From assembly GCF_014905175.1 (NCBI RefSeq), contig NC_057791.1, positions 12,838,177-12,902,176 on the forward strand: a DNA stretch of 64,000 nt, read 5' to 3'. The stretch is from Aphidius gifuensis (taxonomy: Eukaryota; Arthropoda; Insecta; Hymenoptera; Braconidae). A model generated the notes under the pieces. The model was not told the DNA's origin, ran no database searches, and saw only the letters and a list, made by a program, of their open reading frames with translations. Both the position numbers and the translations under genes were made by a program. Positions 33,480 to 41,633 of this stretch are shown here, one piece after another; the stretch's first letter is position 1, and each line of letters opens with the position of its first letter.

Positions 33480-35097
33480 ACCGACGTGAACCTAAAACCG
33501 CCTTTCGTCTAAAAAAATCGTAGGTAGGCTGATTCGACGCGTCTTGAATTGTAGTTAATTGTAGTGAAAAGTGTTTTAATTGTAGTTAAAAAAATAAGGG
33601 TTAAATAAAGGGTTAAAAGTAAACTTTTTTAAAAATAGCCTTAAGACATTGCAAATAGGTCAAAAAGCTTCGTTTGGAATTGTAGTTAATTGTAGTGAAA
33701 AGTGTTTTAATTCCCTGGTAGAAATTTTTCAGCGCCGCCCGACTTAACCTGTAAAAGCATATATGCTTATACATGTAAAGTCGGGCCAACGGAATTTTTC
33801 TACCAGGGTTGTAGTTAAAAAAATAAGGGTTAAATAAAGGGTTAAAAGTAAACTTTTTTAAAAATAGCCTTAAGACATTGCAAATAGGTCAAAAAGCTTC
33901 GTTTGGAATTGTAGTTAAATGTAGTGAAAAGGGTTTTAATTGCAGTTCAAAAAATAAGGAATAAATAAAGGGTTGACTTATCAACTTTTTTGAAAATAGT
34001 CTTAAGACATTGCAAATAGGTCGGATAGTTTCGTTTGGAATTGTAGTTAATTGTAGTGAAAAAGGTTTTAATTGTAGTTCAAAAAATACTTATGAAAAAT
34101 TAAAATAAAAATTTCGGAGCAAAACTCATATTAATATTTCTAGTTATCTCTAAAAAATTGTACGTAGTCTCATTAGACGCGTCTTGAATTGTAGTTAATT
34201 GTAGTGGAAAGGATTTTAATTGTAGTTGAATAAATAAAGGGTAAATGAAGGGTCAAAAGCAAACTTTTTCAAAAATAACCTTAGGACATTGCACATAGTT
34301 AAAAAAGTTAAAAGCTTCGTTTGGAATTGTAGTTAATTGTAGTGAAAAGGGTTTTAATTGTAGTTTAAAAAATAAGGAATAAATTTTGTAGAATAATTCA
34401 TATTAAAATTCCTACAATTTCTTTGCCCACTATTTTTTTAACTACAATTAAAATGTTTTTTACTACAATTAACTACAATTTAAGACGCATCTAATGAGAC
34501 TACGTACAATTTTTTAGAGATAACTAGAAATATTAATATGAGTTTTGCTCCGAAATTTTAATTTTAATTTTTCATAAGTATTTTTTGAACTACAATTAAA
34601 ACCCTTTTCACTACAATTAACTACAATTCCAAACGAAACTATCCGGCAATGTCTTAAGACTATTTTCAAAAAAGTTGATAAGTCAACCCTTTATTTATTC
34701 CTTATTTTTTGAACTACAATTAAAATCCTTTTCACTACAATTAACTACAATTCAGGACGCATCCAAAGAGATTATGTACGACTGTTAGAGATAACTAGAA
34801 AAATTAATATGAGTTTTGCTCCAGAATTTTAATTTTAATTTTTCACAAGTATTTTTTGAACTACAATTAAAACCCTTTTCACTACAATTAACTACAATTC
34901 CAAACGAAGCTTTTTGACCTATTTGCAATGTCCTAAGGCTATTTTTAAAAAAGTTTACTTTTAACCCTTTATTTAACCCTTATTTTATTAACTACAATTA
35001 AAACACTTTTCACTACAATTAACTACAATTCAAGACGCGTCGAATCAGCCTACCTACGATTTTTTTAGACGAACGGTGGTTCTAGGTTCACGTCGGT
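33480..35097. mobile_element. Foldback/MULE-like MITE with 9-bp target duplication
   Basis: The 9-bp GGATTGTTG is found exactly on both sides (33471-33479 and 35098-35106). Ends ACCGACGTGAACCTA... and the complement; nearly the whole 1.6 kb is a palindrome centred near 34420. Arms contain a repeated AATTGTAGTTAATTGTAGTG motif, with GTTTTAATTGTAGTT between copies. A 9-bp duplication plus long TIRs is the Mutator-like (MULE) pattern. No coding capacity. It carries a nested 96-bp element in the left arm only. Confidence 0.92.
33713..33808. mobile_element. 96-bp simple-ended MITE nested in the foldback
   Basis: CCCTGGTAGAAATTTTTC at the left and its near-complement at the right (GAATTTTTCTACCAGGG); TT is duplicated on both sides (33711-33712, 33809-33810). 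The empty site is preserved 150 bp upstream in the tandem unit, where GTTTTAATTGTAGTTAAAA is uninterrupted. The interior is a further palindrome around CATATATG with CCCGACTT/AAGTCGGG. Same ends as 60622-61839 and similar to copy B. Confidence 0.92.
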
Positions 35098-35829
35098 GGA
35101 TTGTTGAAATAATAACTCCAAGAGACCTTGAGTAGCAGGATAAATTTTATCTTTCACAAAAATATGATGATTTTTCAAATCAATCATTGAATTACCAAAC
35201 GATAATTTATTGTTTTTCAATTTTTGGATGGTGTACATTGTATTTTGAGTCTTGTCATGAGAATTTATTGATTTTTGCCTTTCAAGGTGCTTCATCATCC
35301 AAATTTTTTTTTTTTCTCTGTTATATCTTCGTCTGTGTCATCATCATCATCAGCATCACTAATATTATTCTTATGAAAAGTTAACGGATCAATATCAATT
35401 TTTTCATCATTATTTGTCAATATTGATTTTTCTTCTTCTCCTTCTGTCTCGTATTCTTCTTCTTTTGTCGTGTATTCTTCATCTTTTCTTTGAGCATTAT
35501 TTTTTTTTCTGCTTGATTTTTACTGGAATTGGTGCTGGTTTTTGTTTTGATACATCTGCTAGCATTTTTTTTAAAGGCTCAGTTATAGGTCCTAATACCT
35601 CACTTGTTATTCTTTCATTTTCAACTCGACCATATTTAATTAATTTATGTTTACGTCTTATAGAGTCACTTGCTTTTTCAATTTCATGCAATAATGATTT
35701 TTCAGCATGTAAGTTTGTATGCTTCATGATAGATAATGATGCTGTTGACAGTACACAGTACACAATCCTACTGTCTTTTATTTTTACTATATATCGTATA
35801 ATATTACTCTAAATTATCTAATATTTTTT

Positions 35830-36597
35830 TTAGATAGTAGATGTACCAGTGGTGGTAGCAGAGGGAGAAACTGTATTTTCAGCAGAATCGTTTGTAATGT
35901 TTATATAACAATCAAAACCTCTCCTGTATCGGCCATTATTAATGTCACTATCTTTGTCAATCACAAGGAATCCATATTTATCTTTATTCCAACATGTCGA
36001 GCATATATTGCGGAATTTCACAAATTCCATGTCATTATTTACATGATCATTGTATATATGCTTTAAATTTCTTTCATCTTGACGAAAAAGTACAAAAAAA
36101 TTGGCATTATCTCCCACCAAATGTTTGGGTATGTGAGCATAGGTCTGAGATAAATAAAAACTATCAACTGCTTGATGTCTACCCATGCAAAAAAATGCTT
36201 GAACATTATCTTGTTTTTCTGTAGATATATCATCGAAAATCATCAGTGAATTTGGTCTAGCTTCTTCAGGTTGAATAACTTTCTCATGTTCATTGAATGG
36301 AAAATAACCAATTTCTTCAACATTATTAATAATTTTTTCGAGAAATTTGTACTTTGGTTGATTAAGCGATTTGGAATACACATAAACGTTCTCAAATCTC
36401 AATCCATTTGGGTGAATTATTATTGCAAAAAGAGCGTTTGTTTTGCCAAAATTTGAAGGTCCACAAAATACACCTCACACACTATTTGGTAATAAACTTC
36501 CATGTCTTTTTTCACATGGTTTTTTTGGAGCAGTTTTTTGCACAATTTGATCAAAATTGATGACTGGCAACTTTAATGGTTGCTCTTGAAATTTCAT
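35830..36597 (-). pseudogene. Polinton packaging ATPase with one in-frame stop
   Basis: FtsK/HerA-type genome-packaging ATPase. Walker A is GPSNFGKT near residue 47 and Walker B is LMIFDDIS. A downstream sensor-like LSQTYAHIPKHLV and a C-terminal CSTCWNKDKYGFLVIDKD follow. The start MKFQEQPLKLPV at 36597 is in frame with the long downstream ORF. Codon 41 (36475-36477) is TGA just before the Walker A strand, where the family usually has Arg, a CGA-to-TGA type change. Translation from an ATG after the stop would lose Walker A. Virion packaging would therefore fail. Confidence 0.88.
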
Positions 36598-36708
36598 GTT
36601 TTTTTTTTTTTTACAACTGAACAAGCTGCTAGCTTAATCTGTACTAACGGGAAAACATATAAATACTTGGGATTTTATTGAATAAAGTCAGTTCTTCAAA
36701 GACAATGA

Positions 36709-37635
36709 TTGAACATCAACGTGCAGACAAAAAAAAAAAAAGATAAAAAAAAAAAAGGAAGGGGTCTGTTGAACAGTATCATCAATAGCCTGCCATTCGA
36801 ATTACACGTTCCACAGTATAATTATTGTGGTCCGGGTACAAAGCTCGATAAAAGATTAGCTCGTGGTGATCGCGGTGTTAATCCGTTGGATGAACATTGT
36901 CGTGAGCATGATATAAGCTACTCAAAAAATCCAGACAATCTCGAAGAACGACATAAAGCTGATAAAATACTTGCCGATAAAGCTTGGCAACGTGTATTTG
37001 CCAAAGATTCGTCACTTGGTGAAAGAGCCGTAGCTTGGGGTGTGACAACTGCAATGAATTTGAAAACGAAACTTGGTATGGGTTTAAATAATATCAAAAA
37101 GAATAAAAAAATTCATCATAAAATCAAGAAAATACAAACAACTAAAAAGAATGATAAAAAAGATAAAATCATCACAAAACGAAAAAATAAAAAGATTTTA
37201 ACAAGTCTCAACAGGATTATAGATATATCAAAACAATCTATAAAGCCTGGAATCACTGATCCAATAAAGACGGTTCTGAAAAGTGCACGTGTTGCTGTCA
37301 AAAAAGTTGGTGGAAAAAAAAAAATTCGTTTACCACGAATTTTACCTCTTCCATTGAATAAAGAAAATAACAGTGATGGTAGTATACTACCATTTTTAAT
37401 ACCACTATTTGCTGGATTAAGTGCATCTGGTGCTATGACAGGTCGTGCAGCAACAATTTCAAAGACAATAAATGTTGTACATGCAGCAAAAAAATTACTA
37501 CGAGAAAATCAACGTCATAATAAGAAAATGGAATCAATGGTATTGGGCAAAGGATTATTTTTATCTCCTTATAAAAGAGGACTAGGTCTGTTTTTAAAGC
37601 CCGCAAAAAAAGTAAATAAAAAAAGAAACTTGTAA
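36709..37635 (+). CDS. Polinton virion protein with phospholipase A2-like domain, 308 aa
   Basis: A lysine-rich start is followed by a parvovirus-VP1-type PLA2 signature: Ca-loop YNYCGPGTKLD (about 38-47) and catalytic HD in HCREHDISY (about 63-71). The KADKILADKAW helix follows. The middle is a very basic linker; the C-terminal part has a hydrophobic, membrane-active-looking helix (ILPFLIPLFAGLSASGAMTG) and a basic end. Family PLA2 domains breach endosomal membranes during entry. The His and Asp are retained. The frame is intact. It is first in the plus-strand virion block; its stop overlaps the protease ATG (TAATG). Confidence 0.88.
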   Translation: MNINVQTKKKKDKKKKGRGLLNSIINSLPFELHVPQYNYCGPGTKLDKRLARGDRGVNPLDEHCREHDISYSKNPDNLEERHKADKILADKAWQRVFAKDSSLGERAVAWGVTTAMNLKTKLGMGLNNIKKNKKIHHKIKKIQTTKKNDKKDKIITKRKNKKILTSLNRIIDISKQSIKPGITDPIKTVLKSARVAVKKVGGKKKIRLPRILPLPLNKENNSDGSILPFLIPLFAGLSASGAMTGRAATISKTINVVHAAKKLLRENQRHNKKMESMVLGKGLFLSPYKRGLGLFLKPAKKVNKKRNL

Positions 37636-37997
37636 TGCTACTACATCAAGCTCTCACAAATATTGATATCATCAAATACGCCAAAGCTTTTAAAATTCCT
37701 TATTTCCGAGGAGTTTTCATGAGGAATGGATTACCAATAACTGGTCCTCGTAAAAATGAATCAGCAATTGTAAATCTTGATGATAAAGATGGTGCTGGTA
37801 CACATTGGGTTGCATACAAAAAACGGCTCAATGATGTCATTTATTTCGATAGCTTTGGTGATTTGAAACCTCCACAAGAGCTGATTAATTATCTCGGTGT
37901 TGGTAGCATTAAATATAATTATGAAAAATATCAAAATTATAATACAATTGTTTGCGGTCATCTATGTCTCAAATTTCTGGCTGGCAAGAGACTATAA
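37635..37997 (+). CDS. Adenain-like cysteine protease, 120 aa
   Basis: Polinton maturation protease. Catalytic candidates are H57 (GTHWVAY), D72 (YFDSFG), Q100 and C107 (VCGHLC), in the adenovirus protease order with the typical Gln-to-Cys spacing of seven. The length is normal for Polintons and the frame is intact. Its ATG shares one base with the preceding stop codon, so the two probably share a transcript. It would cleave virion precursors, possibly the preceding PLA2 protein. Confidence 0.92.
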   Translation: MLLHQALTNIDIIKYAKAFKIPYFRGVFMRNGLPITGPRKNESAIVNLDDKDGAGTHWVAYKKRLNDVIYFDSFGDLKPPQELINYLGVGSIKYNYEKYQNYNTIVCGHLCLKFLAGKRL

Positions 37998-38031
37998 ATA
38001 ATCATGACACATGCTAAAATAATCATTAGTC

Positions 38032-38724
38032 ATGGATGATTCATTTACGTTGACATTGTCGGGCAGGTCATCGACTCTTGAAACACAATACTTCCCGCCG
38101 ATTGAGTTGTCAGCAAATAAAAATTATGTTGCTGGGCTTGTCGAGTTTACAACATTTAATTCTATACCGAATATTGACGTTGGTAACAATAAAGTCTACA
38201 TTGAAGGTTGTAAACTGATTACAATTCCAACAGGAAGTTATGAAATTGAGGATATTGAAAGTTATATCCAAAAAGCAATATGTCAGAGTGATGTTACTAT
38301 TAGTATTAAACCAAATAACAATGAACTACATAGTGAGGTTAAATGTAACAAACGTGTTCATTTTGAACTAGAAGACTCGATTGGAAGATTGTTGGGCTTT
38401 ACAAAACGAATCCTCGAAGCTGATGTTCTACATAAATCTGACTTGCCTGTTGCCATATTAAAGGTCAATACACTCCAAATTCAGTGTAACATAACAACTG
38501 GTGCATATATGAATCAGCACAAAGTTCACACTATACATGAATTTTTCCCAGTTGTGCCTCCTGGATATAAGATTGTTGAAGTACCATCTCATGTCATTTA
38601 TCTGCTAGTCACAGTGCGAGCAATACATCAATTGCAATTGAAAATTGTCGATCAGGATGGTGAAATTGTGAATTTCCGTGGAGAAACGATTACAATTCGA
38701 CTACACATTAAAAGTGTCAAATAG
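38032..38724 (+). CDS. Polinton minor capsid (penton-like) protein, 230 aa
   Basis: Starts MDDSFTLTLSGRSSTLETQY. Beta-rich throughout, with LSANKNYVAGLVEFTTFNSI near the N-terminus, as in insect Polinton single-jelly-roll minor capsid proteins, and a second beta module toward the C-terminus (ETITIRLHIKSVK end). It lies between the protease and the major capsid gene, the usual position for the penton protein. The frame is intact. Assignment rests on sequence pattern plus gene order. Confidence 0.8.
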   Translation: MDDSFTLTLSGRSSTLETQYFPPIELSANKNYVAGLVEFTTFNSIPNIDVGNNKVYIEGCKLITIPTGSYEIEDIESYIQKAICQSDVTISIKPNNNELHSEVKCNKRVHFELEDSIGRLLGFTKRILEADVLHKSDLPVAILKVNTLQIQCNITTGAYMNQHKVHTIHEFFPVVPPGYKIVEVPSHVIYLLVTVRAIHQLQLKIVDQDGEIVNFRGETITIRLHIKSVK

Positions 38725-38821
38725 GTAAAAAAAATATGGGCATCGTTTTTTAAAAAAAAGAAAAAAAAAAGAAGAATAAACATAATAATAATAATAATAA
38801 AATAATTGGACAAAGCTATAA

Positions 38822-38995
38822 ATGCGAGACATTATGCCAAAAAAAAATCAGTCAAAAGCAAGGAAGCAAAGCGATAACACATCAGAGTATTCAGTTTCTC
38901 AAGAGTCTCGGTCTGGATCCACGTCAACAACATCAACGGAAATAAAAGTATCATTTTGTTGCTTTTTTTGTATTATACCATGGATGAAATTTTGA
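38822..38995 (+). CDS. Small ORF (57 aa) overlapping the major capsid start
   Basis: ATG at 38822 opens a 57-codon frame. The N-terminus is basic (MPKKNQSKARKQ), the middle is Ser/Thr-rich, and the C-terminus is a Cys/Phe-rich hydrophobic patch (SFCCFFCIIPWMKF). Its stop lies 16 bp inside the major capsid frame, whose ATG is at 38980. The length is too small to exclude chance, but the amphipathic layout and tight overlap suggest a real small virion or membrane protein. Confidence 0.45.
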   Translation: MRDIMPKKNQSKARKQSDNTSEYSVSQESRSGSTSTTSTEIKVSFCCFFCIIPWMKF

Positions 38996-40215
38996 GTATA
39001 CAAGATCCAATCATTTTTGATGAATCGATTGCCCATTGTGAGTTACATGCTCATCAGCCTTATGGCTCTTCAACATTCAATAACAACGATGAAATCCGGA
39101 TTGGAATTCAACATCAAGATTTATGTGTACTACCAAGTGAAAGTTCACTACATATTACTGGACAATTTCTTACAAGTGACGGAAAATCTGTGCCAAAAAC
39201 AACTTCATTGGTACGAATGGCAATAGCACACATGTTTGAAGAAATTCGCTATGAGATAAATGCAATTGAAATTGATCGGAGCAAAAATGTTGGTCTTACG
39301 ACTCTTATGAAAGGATATATTTCCTTCAGTCCAAATCAAAAATCATTATTGGAGAATGCCGGATGGTTAATGTCTGATGAAGAATCATTATTCGATTCGA
39401 GTGGTTATTTTGATATATCAATACCACTGAGCCTGCTGCTAGGATTTGCTGAAGATTATAAAAAAATAATTATCAATGCAAAACATGAACTCATCCTAAT
39501 AAGAGCAAATAGTGATGTGAATGCCTGTCTACAAAAACAACCTGCGGAAGGAAAAAGTGGCGAAAAAATACAAATTAAACTTCAACAGGTGGAATGGATT
39601 GTTCCATATATCAAAGTGTCTGACAAGCAGAAAATTCAACTTTTAAATTACATTGCCAAGGATCCATCCATAGCAATCAGTTTTCGTACATGGGAATTGT
39701 ACGAGTATCCACTATTACCTGCAACTACAAAGCAAAATTGGAGTGTGAAAACATCAACACAATTGGAAAAACCGAGATACATAATTTTAGGCTTCCAAAC
39801 AGGACGAAAAAACTCTGTAACAGACAATTCAAGTGTTTTCGATCATTGTAACTTGCGTGATGTTAAGCTGTTTTTAAATTCACAATCATATCCTTATGGA
39901 AATTTGAATATTGATTTTGCTCATAATCAATTCTCATTATTATATGATATGTTTGCATATTTCCAAACTTCCTACTATTACACAGAAACACCACAACCAT
40001 TATTTACAAGACAAAAATTTTTGGAAGAAGCTCCACTTATTGTCATAGATTGTTCAAAGCAAAATGAATTTTTAAAATCTGGACCAGTAGATATTCGACT
40101 TGAATTTGAATCAACAACACAATTTCCAGCTCAAACATCAGCTTATTGTTTGATTTTACATGATCGAATTGTTGAATATAATCCAATTAGTGGTTCAGTA
40201 CGCAAGCTCGTTTAA
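38980..40215 (+). CDS. Polinton major capsid protein (double jelly roll), 411 aa
   Basis: I chose the ATG at 38980 (MDEILSIQDPIIFDESIAH) over the upstream in-frame ATG, which only adds low-complexity residues. Characteristic features are NNNDEIRIGIQHQDLCVLPS, ESSLHITGQFL, FEEIRYEINAIEIDRSKNVG and YPLLPATTKQNWSVKTSTQL, with the C-terminal FESTTQFPAQTSAYCLILHD. This is the hexon-like Polinton capsid. The frame is intact. It is last in the virion gene block and is followed by A+T-rich sequence with AATAAA near 40283. Confidence 0.92.
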   Translation: MDEILSIQDPIIFDESIAHCELHAHQPYGSSTFNNNDEIRIGIQHQDLCVLPSESSLHITGQFLTSDGKSVPKTTSLVRMAIAHMFEEIRYEINAIEIDRSKNVGLTTLMKGYISFSPNQKSLLENAGWLMSDEESLFDSSGYFDISIPLSLLLGFAEDYKKIIINAKHELILIRANSDVNACLQKQPAEGKSGEKIQIKLQQVEWIVPYIKVSDKQKIQLLNYIAKDPSIAISFRTWELYEYPLLPATTKQNWSVKTSTQLEKPRYIILGFQTGRKNSVTDNSSVFDHCNLRDVKLFLNSQSYPYGNLNIDFAHNQFSLLYDMFAYFQTSYYYTETPQPLFTRQKFLEEAPLIVIDCSKQNEFLKSGPVDIRLEFESTTQFPAQTSAYCLILHDRIVEYNPISGSVRKLV

Positions 40216-40547
40216 TATATATTCAATTAACCTGTAAACTTATTAATCCTATAATTATCTCATAACAATATGTAAACAAAATAAATAAATCAAATAATGT
40301 ACATAAAAAAAAAAAAAATTGTTGTATATATTATTTTCTCCTTATTTTATAAATTACTGAAAAATAAAAATTATTATTCAAATAAATAAACAAATAATGT
40401 ATGTTAAAAAGAATTTTTTCATTTATTTATTTTTATTTTGACATTCTTTACAATCTTTTATCATGGGTGATGGCCCGTCAAATTCATCTGATTTTCCGTC
40501 TTGATTGAAAAAAAAAAAAAACCAGAAACTTAGAAAAAATAACGAAG

Positions 40548-40619
40548 TTCCCCCGCCGGGAATCGAACCCGGGTCTTTTGCTTTCCGGGCAAACGCCTTG
40601 ACCACTAGACCACAGGGCT
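40548..40619 (-). tRNA. tRNA-like sequence (Pol III boxes), probably not a functional tRNA
   Basis: On the minus strand: A box TGGTCTAGTGG and B box GGTTCGATTCC, both close to consensus. Anticodon-type stem TTTGC/GCAAA encloses a 7-base loop whose middle is GGA (a Ser anticodon if real), with C instead of the universal U at position 33. T stem CCGGG/CCCGG is perfect. The acceptor stem pairs poorly and there is no Ser-type long variable arm. It is embedded in an inverted repeat: AAACTTAGAAAA on one side and its complement on the other. A tRNA-derived SINE-like or hairpin element is more likely than a tRNA gene. Confidence 0.55.
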
Positions 40620-40663
40620 TCTTATCTTTTCTAAGTTTCATCAAGTTAACGTCCTTCTATGCG

Positions 40664-41236
40664 TCAATTCATTTTTTCCAGACTCTCGAGATGACAGAAT
40701 AGCTGAATCGATTTTTTCAATGATGAAACTGATCCCCAGTTAGTTCGGAACCATGCTCTCAATTTTTGTACATTATCCAATGCACAAGTAAGAGTCCATA
40801 AATTGAGATGATAACTCAGATGGTGAACATAGTTTTTTTGACATACCTTAGTTGGTAGTTTGCCATGCGCTGGACAATCCATATCAATCAAATCGATAAT
40901 AGTTTTATCGTCTTTCAAAATATTGCTGAGCCATTTTTTTTTCTCATAACCTTTTCCATATACGTAAATTGATGACTCAAGGCTGTCATTTATAATTTTT
41001 CCATGTTCATTATAATCAACATCTCCTGAGTTCCATAACAGTCCATGATGATTGTTCGTTAACCAATTATTTGTGTGTTTGCATGCAGATAATAATGTAC
41101 CCATAGCACATGGAGGCTTGAATACCACCGACTTGATATCATCTTCTTGATTTAAATTTACTATTGCAAATTCTTTAACAATAAAACTTTGATCAACATC
41201 ATAAAATCCTTGAACATCAACAATATATTCAACCAT
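40664..41236 (-). CDS. Polinton-associated DVQGF-motif protein, 190 aa
   Basis: I start at MVEYIVDVQGFYDVDQ (41236); the longer frame upstream adds 29 residues of untypical sequence. Family-like features are VDVQGF near the N-terminus, FKPPCAMGTLLSACKHTNNW, LTNNHHGLLWNSGDV, IYVYGKGYEKKKWLSNIL and a CPAHGKLP...CQKNYVHH cluster. The alternating strand start with a conserved Asp resembles RNase H-like exonuclease folds, but the catalytic residues are not verified. Similar proteins are widespread uncharacterised ORFs in insect mobile elements. The frame is intact, downstream of PolB on the same strand. Confidence 0.65.
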   Translation of the reverse strand: MVEYIVDVQGFYDVDQSFIVKEFAIVNLNQEDDIKSVVFKPPCAMGTLLSACKHTNNWLTNNHHGLLWNSGDVDYNEHGKIINDSLESSIYVYGKGYEKKKWLSNILKDDKTIIDLIDMDCPAHGKLPTKVCQKNYVHHLSYHLNLWTLTCALDNVQKLRAWFRTNWGSVSSLKKSIQLFCHLESLEKMN

Positions 41237-41633
41237 TATAACTGAAATCTTATTCAAGACTGAATTTTTTTTTCTTTGGTACTCATATACGAAAGAGTAA
41301 AGACGCGCGCACTTTGGTATCAAATTTCAATTTATATATATTTATAATAATTGAAAAATATGACGTATGCACTTTTTCTTTGAATTTTGATAAATATTGC
41401 TTACGTGCACTCTTTTTTATCATAACATACTTATTATTATTATTATATTTTATACTTTATTTTAGTATTATATTTATTTATTCATTTGCTTAAAAAATGA
41501 GACGTATGCACTTTTTCTTTGAATTTGAATAAATATTGCATACGTACACTTTTTTTTTATCATAAAATACCTATTATTATAATTATATTCTATCCATTTA
41601 TTTAGTATTATTTATAACTAAGATTATTTATAT

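Larger units (their letters stand above)
33078..35763 (-). pseudogene. Polinton YWDDPNEL-motif protein, split by insertion and frameshifts
   Basis: Three coding parts read in order on the minus strand. The N-terminal helical part (35763-35497) starts MYCVLSTASLSIMKHTNLHA. An acidic linker (35497-35300) follows. Then comes the part LSFGNSMIDLKNHHIFVKDK, with ATQGLLELLF (35298-35107), continuing beyond the insertion as ASIIRKVDREIFIEIIKLTN (33470-33315) and the C-terminus YIYWDDPNELVNRLQLLVAS...IIEELREAGI (ending 33078). The SFGNS...IYPATQGLLELL part matches the uncharacterised DUF8207-type domain of arthropod Polintons. Breaks: frame changes at homopolymers near 35508 and 35305, and the 1618-bp foldback at 33480-35097. 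Function unknown. Confidence 0.8.

Noticed and set aside
40548..40619. Functional nuclear tRNA-Ser gene
   Set aside because: No long variable arm, no U33 and a weak acceptor stem.
40423..40702. Short ORFs across the tRNA-like sequence on both strands
   Set aside because: The peptides (for example GSIPGGGTS) are the usual translation of a tRNA T arm; no independent coding support.
41237..41323. Longer N-terminus of the DVQGF protein (29 extra residues)
   Set aside because: Sequence is unlike the family, which starts just before the DVQGF motif; the internal ATG at 41236 is preferred.
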